Assembly: GCA_025266875.1 (NCBI GenBank)
Contig: JALLLT010000001.1
Location: 1,736,001 to 1,800,000 of the forward strand
Direction of reading: 5' to 3'
Length of the DNA: 64,000 bases
Source: Fennellomyces sp. T-0311
Taxonomy: Eukaryota; Mucoromycota; Mucoromycetes; Mucorales; Lichtheimiaceae
Positions 1 through 12,174 of this stretch are shown here, piece by piece (position 1 is the stretch's first letter; every line of letters starts with the position of its first letter). The position numbers and the translations under genes are program-made. The notes beneath the pieces were generated by a model. The model worked only from the letters and a program-made list of their open reading frames with translations. It was not told where the DNA came from and did no database searches.

Positions 1-135
1 TAGTTTGGGACCTCCCTTGGGCAACATGGCAGATCGCATTGTAACACAAAGCTACTTCATGTACGTTTGATCCCTATGTTACGACGGTCGATGCTTTTTT
101 TTTTTACTTTTAACTTACAGCCGGTTCTGATCAAA

Positions 136-1665
136 ATGCAAAAGAAAAATGGTGCGAAACAAAAGAATTGTAAGAATCTCAACGGAGAACAACTCCTCAC
201 GAAATTACCGTCCGATGTCACGGCACTCATCATCTCGCAGTTGACATTGATTGAGCGTATGCAATGTATTTAAGTTTGCAAGCGCTGGCGCACAACATTA
301 CTGGAAAATCCATATATGTGGCGTACGATCACAGACAGCGATGTTCTACCTGATCTCACCGGGTATGATATCAACGGCAAAGATATTCCCCATCTTTTTA
401 TGCGATATCGGTACACCGGTGCACTCAAGTATCTTGTTGATCTGGGCTGTTCAAATATGCAAACAAGTAAGATTGCCCCCTAGTGTTTTCTGTGCTTTGG
501 TTACTCTTTGATTCAGTTGCCAATGTTTATTATTCTCCGCTTCTTCAAAAACTGTTTGATCTTACGAGCCATACGCTGACACGATTGGAGCTTGGCGTTG
601 CTAGCATCGTGGATATGGGAGACTTTCTCTGCGATTTATTTACTACCTGTCCTAATGTGACGCATCTCCGGTGCACGTACAATCGCCTATAGGCGATTTC
701 CAAGACGACACAAAGCGCCGCCAAACTTGCAACAGGGAGTCCTGTCAATGAATCGATGAGCCGGGTCGCCGACTTGAATTTATCCCTGCCACAAATGGAT
801 ACACCACAGCTCAAGCGGATCCTGTCATTCTTCACTGGAGTCACCATATTTATTTGCAGGAGCCATTCGATGCAGATCAAATACTGGGCTGGATTGGCAC
901 TACCCTCCCGTTGTTACAAGCCATTCGACTGGGTAAGGATTCACTTTCATGCCAGCCAGCAAAGTGCGGACACAAGGCACTCTCATTCCACCAAGATTGT
1001 GCCAAACAAGAAAGTGCGAAGTCGATACTAAAGAAATACACGCCCGCCATGGGTGACTTTCTCATACAAACAGATCTCGGAATGGAGCCAGTGTACAATA
1101 TGATACGACGATTCATAAGTCAAGGCACATCCCCTCTTCGTTCGCTGGCTGTCCAAAGTCGACGCTTCCTGATTAGCTTACCTCCACTCGTTAACATTGA
1201 ACAGCTGCTGTGCCAATTCTCCCGTTTGGAAGATCTGGTACTTGAAAGTGTTGATCTCCGAGCAACGTGTCAAATGGCCTTGGAAACAGCAAAACCGGGG
1301 CTTGACGAATGTCAAGCTTATCTATTGTAATGGATTCACAGCCGTCAAACTTGCCACGCTCATCAATTGTTTCTGCTATCGTATGGACTCTGTCTGCTCC
1401 GTCAATGTGGATGAGTTGCTCGACCAAGTATTAGACTCGCTTCATGGTAAAATGCGTGTGCTTCGCCAGTTTACCTTGTCCTCCAAAGATTAGAACAATA
1501 TCCAACTTCGAAAACTTGTCGGCATTTGGTCAAAACGACAACTTGGCTCTTTACATATCTTTGGCCTCAGTAAAATGACATCGCCCCGCGCTCTGATAAC
1601 ATACGCTCATCAAAAACTTCCAAAGACCAAAATCGATATTGGTAACTCGATATTGGACTTTTATA
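136..1665 (+). pseudogene. Dead F-box/LRR gene, paralog of the minus-strand array
   Basis: Reading the plus strand in pieces gives an F-box (LPSDVTALIISQLTLIERMQ) followed by the same layout as the four F-box/LRR genes at 8.4-17.2 kb. The F-box is cut by a TAA at 271-273 exactly where the paralogs have Gln (CIQVCK). The frame then continues with VCKRW and an intron donor near 467. Later leucine-rich stretches are broken by stops at 690-692 and 1491-1493 and by a frameshift near 1290-1310. After the last stop the frame continues into a C-terminus resembling the KLPNTD-type ends of the paralogs. With several independent lesions it is a pseudogene. It lies opposite in orientation to the intact array. 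Confidence 0.85.
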
Positions 1666-2157
1666 GACGTGCCAGTAGACCTGCTTTCTCTTCATTATAG
1701 TATACTTTGATCCAAGTAAATAATTCCGGTGGGAATGTACTTATACATAAACTTTTTATATCTGTGTAGCATAGGCATATTATTCTCCAATAAAAAGCTC
1801 GAACTGCTTGCTCGGCCGAAGCGTTTATTAGTTTCTGTTACAGGAACCATATTCCGTCTTTTGCAAAATAAAAACTAATTGTATCTCCATTTGGCAAAGA
1901 GTGCCAATAGCAATGCTTGTTTATCTTATATATTGCTTGAATTCCTTACAGAAAGCAATAAAATTACTACTTCCATACAAACAGATAACGTAAAGTATAG
2001 ATTCGACGGCGGCGGCTACGTAAATGAAAATGCGATATATGACTAGTACTACTAGCTACCTATATACTACAGAATGCTCTAATTTATTTGTATATTTAAT
2101 TAAGTTTCAACATCATCATATATAAGTAAAAGAAAATGAATACGTCTAATAAGCATC
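1666..2157. other. Intergenic, no gene seen
   Basis: This AT-rich stretch lies between the dead F-box gene and the 3' end of the first choice-of-anchor-A gene. I see no convincing ORF, RNA gene or repeat in it. Confidence 0.5.
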
Positions 2158-3932
2158 CTACCACTTATCATTCCAGTCATCACCCTTCTTCCAGTCATCA
2201 CCCTTCTTCCAGTCATCGCCCTTCTTCCAGTCATCGCCATTCTTCCAGTCAGCATCATCCTTCTTCCATTCACCACCGCCCTTTTTCCAGTCTCCTTTAT
2301 GTTTCCATCTGCCATCATCGTCCTCGTGGTCAAAGTCATTTTGTACGGGGACGAATACTGGCTTGGTAGTAGTCACTATGTTGGTGACTGTCGAACCGTC
2401 GGATGTATATGTCGTGGTATAAGTATCTGTCGTTGTGGTAACAATGGTGGAGGTAGCGGGTTCAGTCACAGTCACAGTAGTTTCTGCCACAGTGTGCTCG
2501 TGTGTAACGGTAGTGGATGTATGACGAGTAGTGGTAGTGCTTCCTTCAGTGATCGTAGAGATCTCAGTGGTAATTTCAGTGGATGTTTCAGGAGTACAGC
2601 TTGTGCTTTCGGACGTCAATGTGAGATCAAAAGCCGGGACGCACCCGGTGAATTCGCCACACTGAAAGTCGCCAAGGTTACCGCCAAAATAATCAGTTAT
2701 TTCCTCAGATCCGAATATCTTTCCATTAATGATCCCATAGTTTTTGATTGTGCCTATGGATAACATTAGTCGTTTGCAAAGCCAAATATTATAGATAATT
2801 ACCTCCATAGGCCAAAATGAATCCTTCAAAGGCACTGTAGATATAAGAATATTCGAGTTCGAATGGTGAGGAAGGAGTATCTTGGAAGTGTCCATCGTCA
2901 TCAACGGCATAGAAATTGTAAATTGTTTTGCACCCAGGGATTTTCAGAGTAGGGTTGGTGGCCAATGTTTCTGTAAAACCCTGGGTAAGCGGAATCTACA
3001 TTCCATATGGAATGTTATGTAAGAAAGTAAATATCGACATCCAAGACGTATACTTACATTGATTACTACTGTTTCTGCGCCATCGAAAATCTCAGGATTA
3101 TTGGGTCCGGTCCATGAGCTTCCGCTAAAAAAAATACCAAATGGTACTGAGAGTTCATCATTGCCCAATCCAGAGCACCATCCACCATCACGCGCTGAAT
3201 CAGGTTTTGGGGGAGGTTCAAAGCATGTACCAAGGGTCATAACACGATAACAGGGATCCACAGGCGCAGTGCGTTCCATGATATTGCCGTTTTCATCAAG
3301 TCTTAGATCTGGAGAAAGACTTGCAAGGTACTTGGATGCCTCATAAATGCCTTGTCTGACATAATCAAATTCGACTTTACTGTCAGACGTTGGAAATAGA
3401 CCGCACTGGTCACCCTTTACAGTGTAATCCAGTGATTCAGGATTGGGCACGAAAGCGTTGCCATTTACCGCGATCGGAGCAATATTAGTGCCTCCTGGGC
3501 CAATGACGAGGCCATAGTTATAGATATCGTTCACTTCACCGCTACTGCAAACAGGTGCGCCGTCTGCGTTAACAATGATGGACCCAGCCTGGTTCAAACC
3601 ATTTGCAGCGATTGGGAAAGGAATAATAGTGTTTCTTATCCCTGAAAACGTTCCACAAGCAGCCACACCAAAGTGGTTAAACTAATACAATGATAAATTA
3701 GTCGAATGCGTTGACTAAAAGCGCTTTTTGTTCATACAATATCAGCCATTAAGCTTTGACCTCTCTGGTTCAAAGGAGATGCGCTCTCAATTTTAGTCGA
3801 ATCGTCTTGTCTTTTCCATAGTCGGTGAACGTTGTAAAAGTCGGTGGTGTTTGAGTTGCTAAGTGGAACGAAAGCAGCCTCCGTAACGATACCAGTAACG
3901 ATCAGTACGGATGCCCAAATAATGGAATGCAT
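2158..3932 (-). CDS. Secreted choice-of-anchor-A-type protein, copy 1
   Basis: Four exons join in frame: 3932-3738 (signal peptide MHSIIWASVLIVTG and a WKRQ possible processing site), 3681-3058, about 3000-2805, and about 2755-2158. The body has the features of the bacterial choice-of-anchor A domain (TIGR04215/pAdhesive_15): an N-terminal FNHFGV segment, YNYGLVIGPGGTNIAPIAVNGNAF, then EGFILAYGG followed by NGKIFGSEEITDYFGG and a Cys-containing DFQCGEFTGC. A long Ser/Thr-rich stretch follows, probably O-glycosylated, then the shared VFVPVQN motif and an acidic tail of DDWKKG repeats. There is no hydrophobic C-terminus, so neither a GPI signal nor a membrane anchor is evident. It is probably exported to the cell surface or wall; the ligand is unknown. 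A TATA-like box lies about 61 bp upstream. It is the most diverged of five copies in the window. Confidence 0.75.
2171..2242 (-). repeat. 18-bp tandem repeat coding DDWKKG
   Basis: Four 18-bp units on the plus strand (TTCCAGTCATCACCCTTC and variants) encode the hexapeptide repeat at the C-terminus of choice-of-anchor-A copy 1. Upstream, more degenerate units read as D/E-W-K-rich hexapeptides. Confidence 0.9.
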
Positions 3933-3992
3933 GTCACTTGAGTATATGAGTATTTTGAGCCACCTTCTTTTGATTACAGATACTTGAATGCT

Positions 3993-3999
3993 TTTTATA
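3993..3999 (-). promoter_or_regulatory. TATA-like box of choice-of-anchor-A copy 1
   Basis: TATAAAA on the minus strand about 61 bp before the chosen ATG at 3932. Copies 2-5 have a TATAAAA at a comparable distance (see 46957, 49625, 53816 and 60672), which supports both the box and the chosen starts. Confidence 0.55.
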
Positions 4000-4029
4000 C
4001 GACACCCATCGCTGTTAGGCATTAAAAGT

Positions 4030-4907
4030 GTATGGTATAAGGAATGCTGATATGCGTTAGAATTTTTTTTTTTGCTTTAGTTAAAATTGAAAGCTATCAT
4101 GTAAAAATGCTCTGACATGTCTTTGAGCTATGGAATGGTCGTGCTTTTTTTAAGTATGTAATTTCTACTACATATGTATGCAATCATTGTTCAGCTAGTA
4201 CATTTTTCTCTTGTCGCTAACAATCAGCGCTGTTTGATTTCAAGGTCGATATTGCGCTATTTTGCGAAGTTAATGCAGGTAACTGGAAGTCATCGAAACT
4301 TGTTGCCAACATCCAACCCGTCGCATATTCTCTTTTTTTCCCATATGGCACAGGATCAAACACAATATTCCCGCGTACAGTAAAAAAGCGAAACGGCATT
4401 TCAGTTTGCCTGCTCTGTTATGACATCAGCATGTAATGATGGTAACTGTGCGTCACTTACTGCTGAACAACCAAAATGGACACGGACATACGGAGTGAAT
4501 ATTAGTAAACTTTCATAAAGCAGATACATTTAGCATGATAGTTTCCTTCTAAAATAACGTTCATATGGCGCGCACAATTGACGCTAAGTGTCCAATCATG
4601 CGACTGAAATCGATGCGCGTGGTGTATGCTATATAGAGAACGGTCTGCTCCTTTTCATTATATTGAAACGTGTAGCGCATACAAACGAGAGTTATGTCTT
4701 GCGGCTCATGCATCGATCGAAGTACTCATGTTTTCGAAGCACTCGAGATATTCTTTCGTCGTGACAAACAAACATATTTACTGCGACTATGCAAACAATC
4801 ATGTGGAGCACAGCCGTGTCACACAAACGTGCAGAGTCAGCCCATATACAGCCATTTTTTTTTCCCGACGACGCCTTTCAACGTCCTTTCTTTTTCTAAA
4901 TTATTCA
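4030..4907. other. Intergenic region between divergent genes
   Basis: It separates the first secreted-protein gene from the membrane-protein gene at 4908. Only short ORFs are present. I see no RNA gene or repeat. Confidence 0.4.
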
Positions 4908-5970
4908 ATGGCGAATCTCGACATTAAAATCAAGATAGCAAACACGCTAGGCACTTTGTTGCTCATTGGCTTCCAAGGTTTCAGCTACTCTAGCTGGTAT
5001 GTTGGCCATAGAACTCTTATTCTTGGCACTTACCGTTTATGCAGGTTTTTGGACCATGAAGCTGGTTTCCACGGTCGCGACTTTATCATTATCTTGGTCG
5101 GTCTCTTGCAACTCCTGCTTATCGGCATGACCATCTACCAGTGGTTCCCCAAGGCGCCCAAAGGTAAAAATGGAAGGATGAAACAGGTTTTTGGTAAATG
5201 ACGTTATGTAGATGCATTTGAGGCGATCGGTTACTGGTACTTGTTGATCACGGCGTTGAACAGCGGCGTGGCCATCTTATGGGTAAAGGAACGCTTTGTG
5301 TTATGAAACTCGAAAGGAGAAGCTTTTTTTTCAGTACTAACGAAACTATGCCCAGTTCTTCCACCTCAACATTTTCGCGTTCGTTGCCCTCTTGTGGCAG
5401 CTGGCCACGCTGTTCTTCGTGTACCATCGTCTGCGCGATTACCCGCCCCGCAACGGAACCGACATGACCTTTGTCAACTCGCCTTTCTCCATTTACACTG
5501 CCGCTGTCTTTTTCATGACCGTTTGGCAAATCTTCCAGTTTAGCGATGAAACCAAGCGTCATCCAGTGGTAAGGATCCGGTCTGGAAAGGGGAAAAAAAT
5601 AGGGCAAAGAGCTCACATGTGTGTTGTACAGGTGCATACGGTCATTGTTATCCTGATCGGTTTCGTGGCTCTGCACCTTGTTGATTACTCCCATCGACAC
5701 GACTGGGTGTATGCTCTCACGACCGCATGGTAAGACAACAGGAGAAAGGAGACTGCGATCGCGGTTTAACATGGATTCATGTAGGATCCTCCTCGATGCA
5801 GCTGTGTTCTTGACAGGTACCCCGCATATCGTGTCACTGATCGTCGTTGGTATCCTTGTGAGCGCCGTTGCTCGTGCGTTGATTCCCAACTGGCTCGAAA
5901 GAATCAATCAGCGCTTCAGTCGCCTGACCAGCCGAGTTGGCGAGCGTGCTCCTCTCCTGGGCGGTCATTA
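4908..5970 (+). CDS. Multi-pass membrane protein, unrecognised
   Basis: About six exons join in frame from MANLDIKIKIANTLG (ATG 4908) to a TAA at 5968-5970. Examples are a GT-AG intron at about 4996-5043, giving SSWFLDHEAGF, and one after AILW at about 5281. Roughly seven hydrophobic segments are visible, including IIILVGLLQLLLIGM, LNIFAFVALLWQLATLFFVY, YTAAVFFMTVWQIF, TVIVILIGFVALHLV and HIVSLIVVGILVSAVARAL. Charged loops include HRLRDYPPRNGTD. The C-terminal cytosolic tail ends in ERAPLLGGH, which contains an acidic-dileucine-like ERAPLL that could direct endosomal or vacuolar sorting (inference). The number of helices suggests a receptor- or transporter-like fold. I do not recognise the family. 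An upstream in-frame extension exists, but it lacks a signal and spans apparent 5' UTR. Confidence 0.7.
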
Positions 5971-6105
5971 AGATGTTTCTCTCCCAGTTGCAAATAAAAA
6001 AAAAGATATGACAAAAGTGTCATGATGATGAAACGCTCTAGGTAGCAGTTTTGTTTCGCATACAGAAAAGCAATATCTATGCAGGCTCCTCTCCCCCTTC
6101 TTGTT

Positions 6106-7749
6106 TTAGTTTCTAATGTAAGGCTTCAACTTGCGCAATCGTTCCACAGCTTGCAGAAGGACGTCGTCGGTTTTGCAGAAGGCAAAGCGGGCAAAGTCCT
6201 TTGCCAATGGCCAATGTTCCTTGGAGTAGAATTCGGAGGGTGGGATGGCAGCCACGCCAATCTCTTTGGTCAACCAATAGCACGTCTTGAAATCCAATCC
6301 TCGGTTGTCGAGTTCTTCAGGGAATGGATAGTCCTTTGGCACGTTGATCTTGACGGTGTTGACGAGGATATAGTAAGCACCCTCAGGTACGGTATACGGC
6401 AGTTCGAGTTCATCAAACACTTTGGAGAGAATCTCGCGCTTCTTGAGATAAGCATTGATCTGGTCCTGGAAGATAGGTTCCTTCAACGACACTTCCAAGC
6501 CAGCAGCAACGGCTTCCTGACATGGCGAGTTGACGGAAAAGACAACACGGGTTTGCGCAGCAAACGAGTATTTGATGAGGTGCTCGGGACCAATCAACCA
6601 TCCAACGCGCCAGCCAGTGGCAGCAAAGCTCTTGCCACCCGAGCACACCGTCAACGTACGTTCCCACAAATTGCCAAGGGTGGCGATGCGAGGGAATTTC
6701 TTGAGTGGAGGATAGTACAAACGATCGTACTGTACAGTGGAGTTTGATTAGCTCACAGAGCCACCACCACCGTCAAAGCGCTTTCTTTCGACTTACAACT
6801 TCATCGGACAGAATGATCAAGTCGTTCTCTTCCGCAATCTTTCCAATGGCCAACAGTTCCTCCTCATCAAACACCTTGCCGACAGGGTTGTGTGGTGTGT
6901 TGATAACAATCATCTTGGTCTTGTCCGTCACCTTGGATCGAAGCTCGTTGATGTCCAAACGCCATTCATGCGACGAAATATTCTGGCTCTGCGCACGTTC
7001 CGGAGCACGGAGTGGCACAAAGACCGGCTTGCCTCCGTTCATGGAAATATTCGACTACAACGTGTCAAATTCAAGATATCCTCCCACCCCAACACCCCAG
7101 CTGTGGCTTACGATGTATTGATCAAAGAAGGGCTCAATGCAGATCACCTCGGAGCCCTCGTCAAGATACCCGGCAAACGTAGCGAACATGGCTATTATTC
7201 CCGGTCAGTATATCCCATCGTTGTCTGCGAGGTACCACACACACATACCTTCGTTTGCACCGGCAGTTACCAGAATTTCAGTTTCGGGATCGAGTTGGCG
7301 ACCAAATTCAGGCGAGTACGATGCAGCAATGGCATTGCGCAATCGAAGACGACCCTTGGGGTGGCTGTACTGGTTTGACTCGACGATATCGATAGCCTCC
7401 TTGGCTGCCTTGCTAACGGCTTCGGGAGGACCAAAGCTATTCGTAAATAAGTACGCTGATATACTGCTGTTGTCAAAAAGGTGCATACTTCATGTACCCC
7501 TGGCCAAGGTTGATAGCCTTCGTCTCAGCTGCCAAAGGGGTAAAAATCGACCAGACTACCAAGGTCGGATAACGGTGAGCTTATCGTGCACCAGAAAGGT
7601 ACGAAAAAACATGTGCGGCGCGTACCGTCTTTTTCGAACTTGGAGACACGAGCTGCTGGAGTGAAGCTTTTGCCCATGGTGGTGGAATTACTGAACGATC
7701 TGAACAAGCAACGAGTGGAACGGCTCGCGGCTCTGGAAAAATGAAACAT
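6106..7749 (-). CDS. BNA3: Kynurenine/cysteine-conjugate aminotransferase (BNA3/KYAT-like)
   Basis: This is a fold-type I PLP-dependent aminotransferase. In-frame exons give NLGQGYMNFGPPEAV at the N-terminus, NQYSHPKGRLRLRNAIA, TAGANEGM, NTPHNPVGKVFDEEEL and SGGKSFAATGWRVGW with the PLP-binding lysine. The C-terminus has FCKTDDVLLQAVERL. The order and motifs match yeast Bna3 and mammalian KYAT1/3, which transaminate kynurenine to kynurenic acid using 2-oxo acids. The start at 7749 gives MFHFSRAASRSTRCLFRSFS, an arginine/serine-rich and acid-free leader typical of mitochondrial import. A second ATG at MGKSFTPAARV could give a cytosolic form. Five short introns interrupt the gene. It faces away from the F-box array. 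Substrate preference cannot be read from sequence. Confidence 0.9.
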
Positions 7750-8362
7750 TAGAAGCCTTCACAACGAGTCAGATCGCTTTTTCAACGAATAACATTGGAC
7801 GCCTATGACGCGATCCAATCTTCTTTAGGAAAAAACACTCTGTCGTCTTCGGACAAAAACTGCCGGGTAAATGAATTCCATGGTAGCACTAGCTCAAACT
7901 TTAATATGTTGCTATGGATAGAAACGCATTGCATAACCTATAGAAAAAAAAGACGAGTGTATGCCCCTTGCAAAACACTTATCGGAAGCATCAGCTCGAA
8001 CTGCGATTTCCGGCCGATCCTCCTTGCAACATACTGAATCTTCGCTACATTCTAATGCAGTATGTCAGTGCGCTCACGGAATGATCATCGAATCAAAGTC
8101 CTATTGTCACAAACAAACATACATGCATCTATTCTGGATACCGTTACTATGCAGTTTCTAGGACTTACTCAATATAGCAGACTGTTATGCTACAAATCAT
8201 TATAAAACCACCTTTTGATTTATAATACACATCGCTTTTTCCCATTACGCCACGTTAATATTAGAAGCACGCAGAAAAAACCGGTGTTCAGGAATGAAAA
8301 GAATACAATACATAAGATTATTGAACAGCACGTACGTACAAACACTGGATAAAGAGAAAATG
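7750..8362. other. Intergenic, no gene seen
   Basis: Roughly 600 bp between the aminotransferase start and the F-box array. It has only short ORFs without recognisable motifs and includes the aminotransferase promoter region. Confidence 0.4.
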
Positions 8363-9909
8363 CTAAAACATGTCGGCTACCTCAGTATTTGGCAACCTTT
8401 GTCGCACGTATTCTGTCAGCTTTCTATCTACTTTAGCCAAGCCGACAAGTTGAATTGTCAAGCTGTTTAATATCTTTCCTTCCCATTGATCAGCAAGCCT
8501 TAGCACTGTGTCATTTGTGAGGCTTCTCTGTTTCAGAAGAAGTGTGTCAAGGGACGCAACGTTATCTGCAATCGAATCCAGGTCAGGCAACCGATTCAGC
8601 TCGATGAAAGATACAAGCTCCATATATGGATGAAAGCGATGGACAAGTCGGTCAAAAGCTCGAATCGAAATCCCATCGCAATTGGCAAACTTGACTCTTT
8701 TCAGTGATCGATTCAGTTGTTTGAATGGTAATGGCGGCATTCTAGGCCTAGCCTGAGAGAAACTCATGTGCTGGAGAACGAGCTGTTCCAACCATGGCAA
8801 CAGATCCAAGATTTCCTCCAAATCGAAACCATTGGCAATGTTATTGTGACCTGTTATTACAAGCGATCGAAGCTTGGACGATGCACCGATATCGATCAGA
8901 TAGTTTCGAACAATATCGCACTTTTCTGGTCCAAAGGTGTCAGTCATATGGAACGCTGTCATTATACTGCCATGTTTCCTCAAAATATCTTGAAGACTCG
9001 TATCACTGACCCATCCAAAGCCATAGGCAAACGCCTTGCATCCTTGCTCCAGGAATTCGGTATGCGGTTTTTCTCCTGCGGCTACTGGTCCGAGTTGGAT
9101 ACTTTGCCACGCTGGAAACCTAGTGTCAAGCCAACCCAGCCATTGGCGATCCGGAAAGCAACCCGATGCTATGCAAATACTTTTTAGCGCTGGAAAGAAA
9201 CGTAGTATGTCGACTACTGGGTATTGCGTTATATTCACGAAGAATAGGTCCAAATCGATGACATGCTTCATCGAGTTCGCAACTGTTCTATCTCGAGTAA
9301 TGGCATTAGCGCCTGGGTTCAGCGATTTTGTATTAAATAAGCGCAGTTGTGAGAGATTCGAGCACTGCCCGGATACCAGTAGCAGTACGGCCTCGAACAG
9401 TGTATCTGTATTGATATGCAGCGATTTCAATGCAGGGCCTGCGGAACGTAGTAATTCATCGAATTTCATGAGCACAGAGCTATTTGGGATATAAGCGTGG
9501 GTGACTAGAAGTATCGCGAATAAGAATTATGTTCCAAAGCATACGGTTATCACTCACTAGATTCGATCTTTGAGCACTGCAAGTGAAGAAGAAAGTCTAT
9601 CCCGTCTGGACCATGCTTCAGGTTTACTCGGCGAACATCCTTGCCGCTAATATTGTAGCCTATCAGACCACGATTAAAATCACCGCGTAGCTCGCTCCAC
9701 ATAAACGGTGACCCGAGCAACTGGGAACGCCAGGTTTTACACACTTGTATGCATTGCAAACGTTCACTTAATGTCAATGGAGACCAGATGATTTCCAGAA
9801 TGTCGTAAGGGAGATTGAAGATGATCGGAGTGGCGTTGGATTGTTGTAAATCTTTGCCCTTAGCTTGCTTATGGAATGACTGCACGTAACATAGCGACCG
9901 TTGAAACAT
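8363..9909 (-). CDS. F-box/LRR protein, array copy 1
   Basis: Two exons, 9909-9558 and 9504-8363, join at a phase-1 GT-AG intron into 497 codons. Residues of about 32-80 form an F-box (FNLPYDILEIIWSPLTLSERLQC) followed by CKTWRSQLL and a Trp-containing PFMW segment. The rest is a series of irregular leucine-rich repeats, for example LEEILDLLPWLEQLVLQHMSF and LKRVKFANCDGISIRAFDRL, ending in RLPNTEVADMF. F-box proteins bind Skp1 and present targets to an SCF ubiquitin ligase; the LRR part is normally the target-binding face. The substrate is unknown. The start MFQRSLCYVQSFHK was chosen because the paralogs share it. It heads a tandem minus-strand array of four. Confidence 0.85.
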
Positions 9910-10322
9910 ATTAGGATAGTCGGAAGATGCATGTGGACAGAGCAATTTTGGCTCCCTTATCTCTCCAGTGTATTGTATGTATTGTACTACCAGCATTTCC
10001 TTGAATTCCAGGCATTCCCCTTTGTGTTAAGGAAAAATACGTGGGTTGATACCATGATGTAAAGTAAAACAAAAGAAAACGTAAGTGACTCGCCGCTCCA
10101 GCTATTAGAAGCACAATCAAGTTGATCTTGGTACTACCTTCGTGCTTGGCGATGGAGAGTAGTGCTTCATGATATCCGGACGATGATGGGTCGCCGACTC
10201 TTTTAATAAATTGCTCTTCAGATACTACGTAAAGCATGACACAAGAGCAGCAAAAGCTATCTTTACAACAGTATTTATTTAACATTATACATACAATATT
10301 ACAGCTGCACATACTAAAAGCT
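9910..10322. other. Spacer between F-box copies 1 and 2
   Basis: About 410 bp. Frames near the F-box start are open, but nothing matches the N-terminal extension of array copy 4, and no separate gene is evident. Confidence 0.4.
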
Positions 10323-11894
10323 TTAATAAAAGGTTACATCGGTGTTTTTCAGCACTCCTCCAATTTGACCTTGGAGCCGACGAGGGGATTTGATGCTCTC
10401 AACAGCTCTGAATCTCAAGGTGTTTAATCTTTTTCCTTTCCATCTCTCGGCAAAGCTTAGGAGATGATCATTCGTGAGATTCATATGGGCCATAACAAGG
10501 GAGTCAAGAGATGACACGTTATCTGCAACAGAATCCAGGTATTCTCTTGGCACCAAATCTATACAGTTGAACCATACAAGCTGCATACATGAATGAAAAC
10601 GGCGGGCGAGTCTGTGTAAACGTTGGCTCTCCATCCCAAAGCATTCGGTGATCTTGACTATCTTTAATGATCGACCAAGTTGCTCCAAAGGAAATAATTG
10701 CTCTTCATTTGTTATGATTCCATCGAAACAAATTCTTGAGAGAACAAGCTGTTGCAACCTTGGCAGTTCATCCAAGATCTCCTCCAAACTGAAACCGTAG
10801 ACAAGAGTATGGCCACCATCTAGAACAAGTGAGCAAAGCTGGGATGGTATGCCGGTATTGATCAGGTAGTCTCGGACAATATCGCACTTTTGTGATGGCG
10901 TAAACGCGCTTGCCATGTGGAATGCTGTCATGACACCACCATAGTTCTTCAGAAAATTTTCAAATTCTACCATATCGGTGAACCAACCGAGGCCACACGC
11001 AAATGTCCTACATCCTTGCTCCTGAAATTCAGTGTGTGGCTTTTCTTCAGTGGGCACATTGCCGAGTCGGATGCTTTGCCATCCTGGAAATGTTTCATCA
11101 AGCCAAGGTAGCCAGTCGTGGTTGGATAAGAAATTTGAAGCGATGCAAATGTTTTTCACCCCTGTGAAGAGCCGCAATATACGCTTCACCGGGTATTCAT
11201 TAATGTTAAAAAAGTACAGGTCCAAATCGGCGACCTGTTTCATAGCATTGGCAATTGGACTTTCTGCGGTGATGGTGTAGTTACTCGAGATCCGATAAGG
11301 GTGAGATCTTTTAGCAATGAAGCGCAAATGGGTGAGACCTGAGCATTGCATGAATATCAGTGAAAGGACGTCCTCGAATGGTGTGCCTGCCTTGACAGAG
11401 AGCGATCTCAACGCAAGACCTGTGAAACAGAGCAGTTCATGAAAGCTCATGAGCACGTTGCCATCTCGAATATGTGCTCCGCTGACTAATTGTGCAGTGA
11501 GTGCTTTGCTGAACGTATATTGTTCTTACTCACTTGATTGGAGATTGGAGCACTTCAAGTTAAGAAGAAAATCGATTCCGTCTGGATCACGCTCCAGGTC
11601 CACTTGATGAATATCGCTGCCGTTTATCTTGTATGGCTTCAGACAATGACTGATATTACCGCTTATCTCGCTCCACATAACTGTTGATCCAAGCAACTGT
11701 GAGCGCCATAACTGGCACACTTGCGTACACTTCAACCGATCGACCATTGGCAAATATAACCACACTGATTCCATAATGTCGTAAGGCAGATTGAAGATGA
11801 TTGGAGTAGCATTGGAGACCCTCTCTGAATCTTGGTTTTTTTCTTTGGGCCGTTTGTGGAATATCCGGAGGTAACCTAGCGACTGTCGTAACAT
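10323..11894 (-). CDS. F-box/LRR protein, array copy 2
   Basis: Exons 11894-11534 and 11485-10323 join in frame into 507 codons with the same phase-1 intron position as its neighbours. The F-box is FNLPYDIMESVWLYLPMVDRLKC followed by CQLWRSQLL and VMWSE. The LRR region has LEEILDELPRLQQLVLSRICF and LKIVKITECFGMESQRLHRL. The chosen start MLRQSLGYLRIFHKR aligns with the other copies. Upstream, at 11935-12030, the minus strand still reads MTPLNSYSF and SQEVMV, recognisable from the longer N-terminus of copy 4, but a stop interrupts it. Copy 2 has therefore lost an N-terminal extension. It is probably an SCF substrate receptor; the target is unknown. Confidence 0.85.
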
Positions 11895-12174
11895 TGTGAA
11901 GCTCTTACCAGATAAAGTGATCATCAGCAAACCGACGCTGACTACGCACTTTCTTTCCGCTGTTGTGTTACCATCACCTCTTGAGACGGAGCCACTCCAA
12001 AGGAATAACTATTCAACGGGGTCATGAAAGTCGATCTGGTCAAACAAAAGCTGGAATCAACATTTGCCTGTCAATTTGTATTTCTAATCCGAAACCATGA
12101 GGCCGGTCCTATCAAAGATATCTTGGTACGTACACCACCGACTACCCCGAGCCACGCGTCTTCAATCTGGTTGC

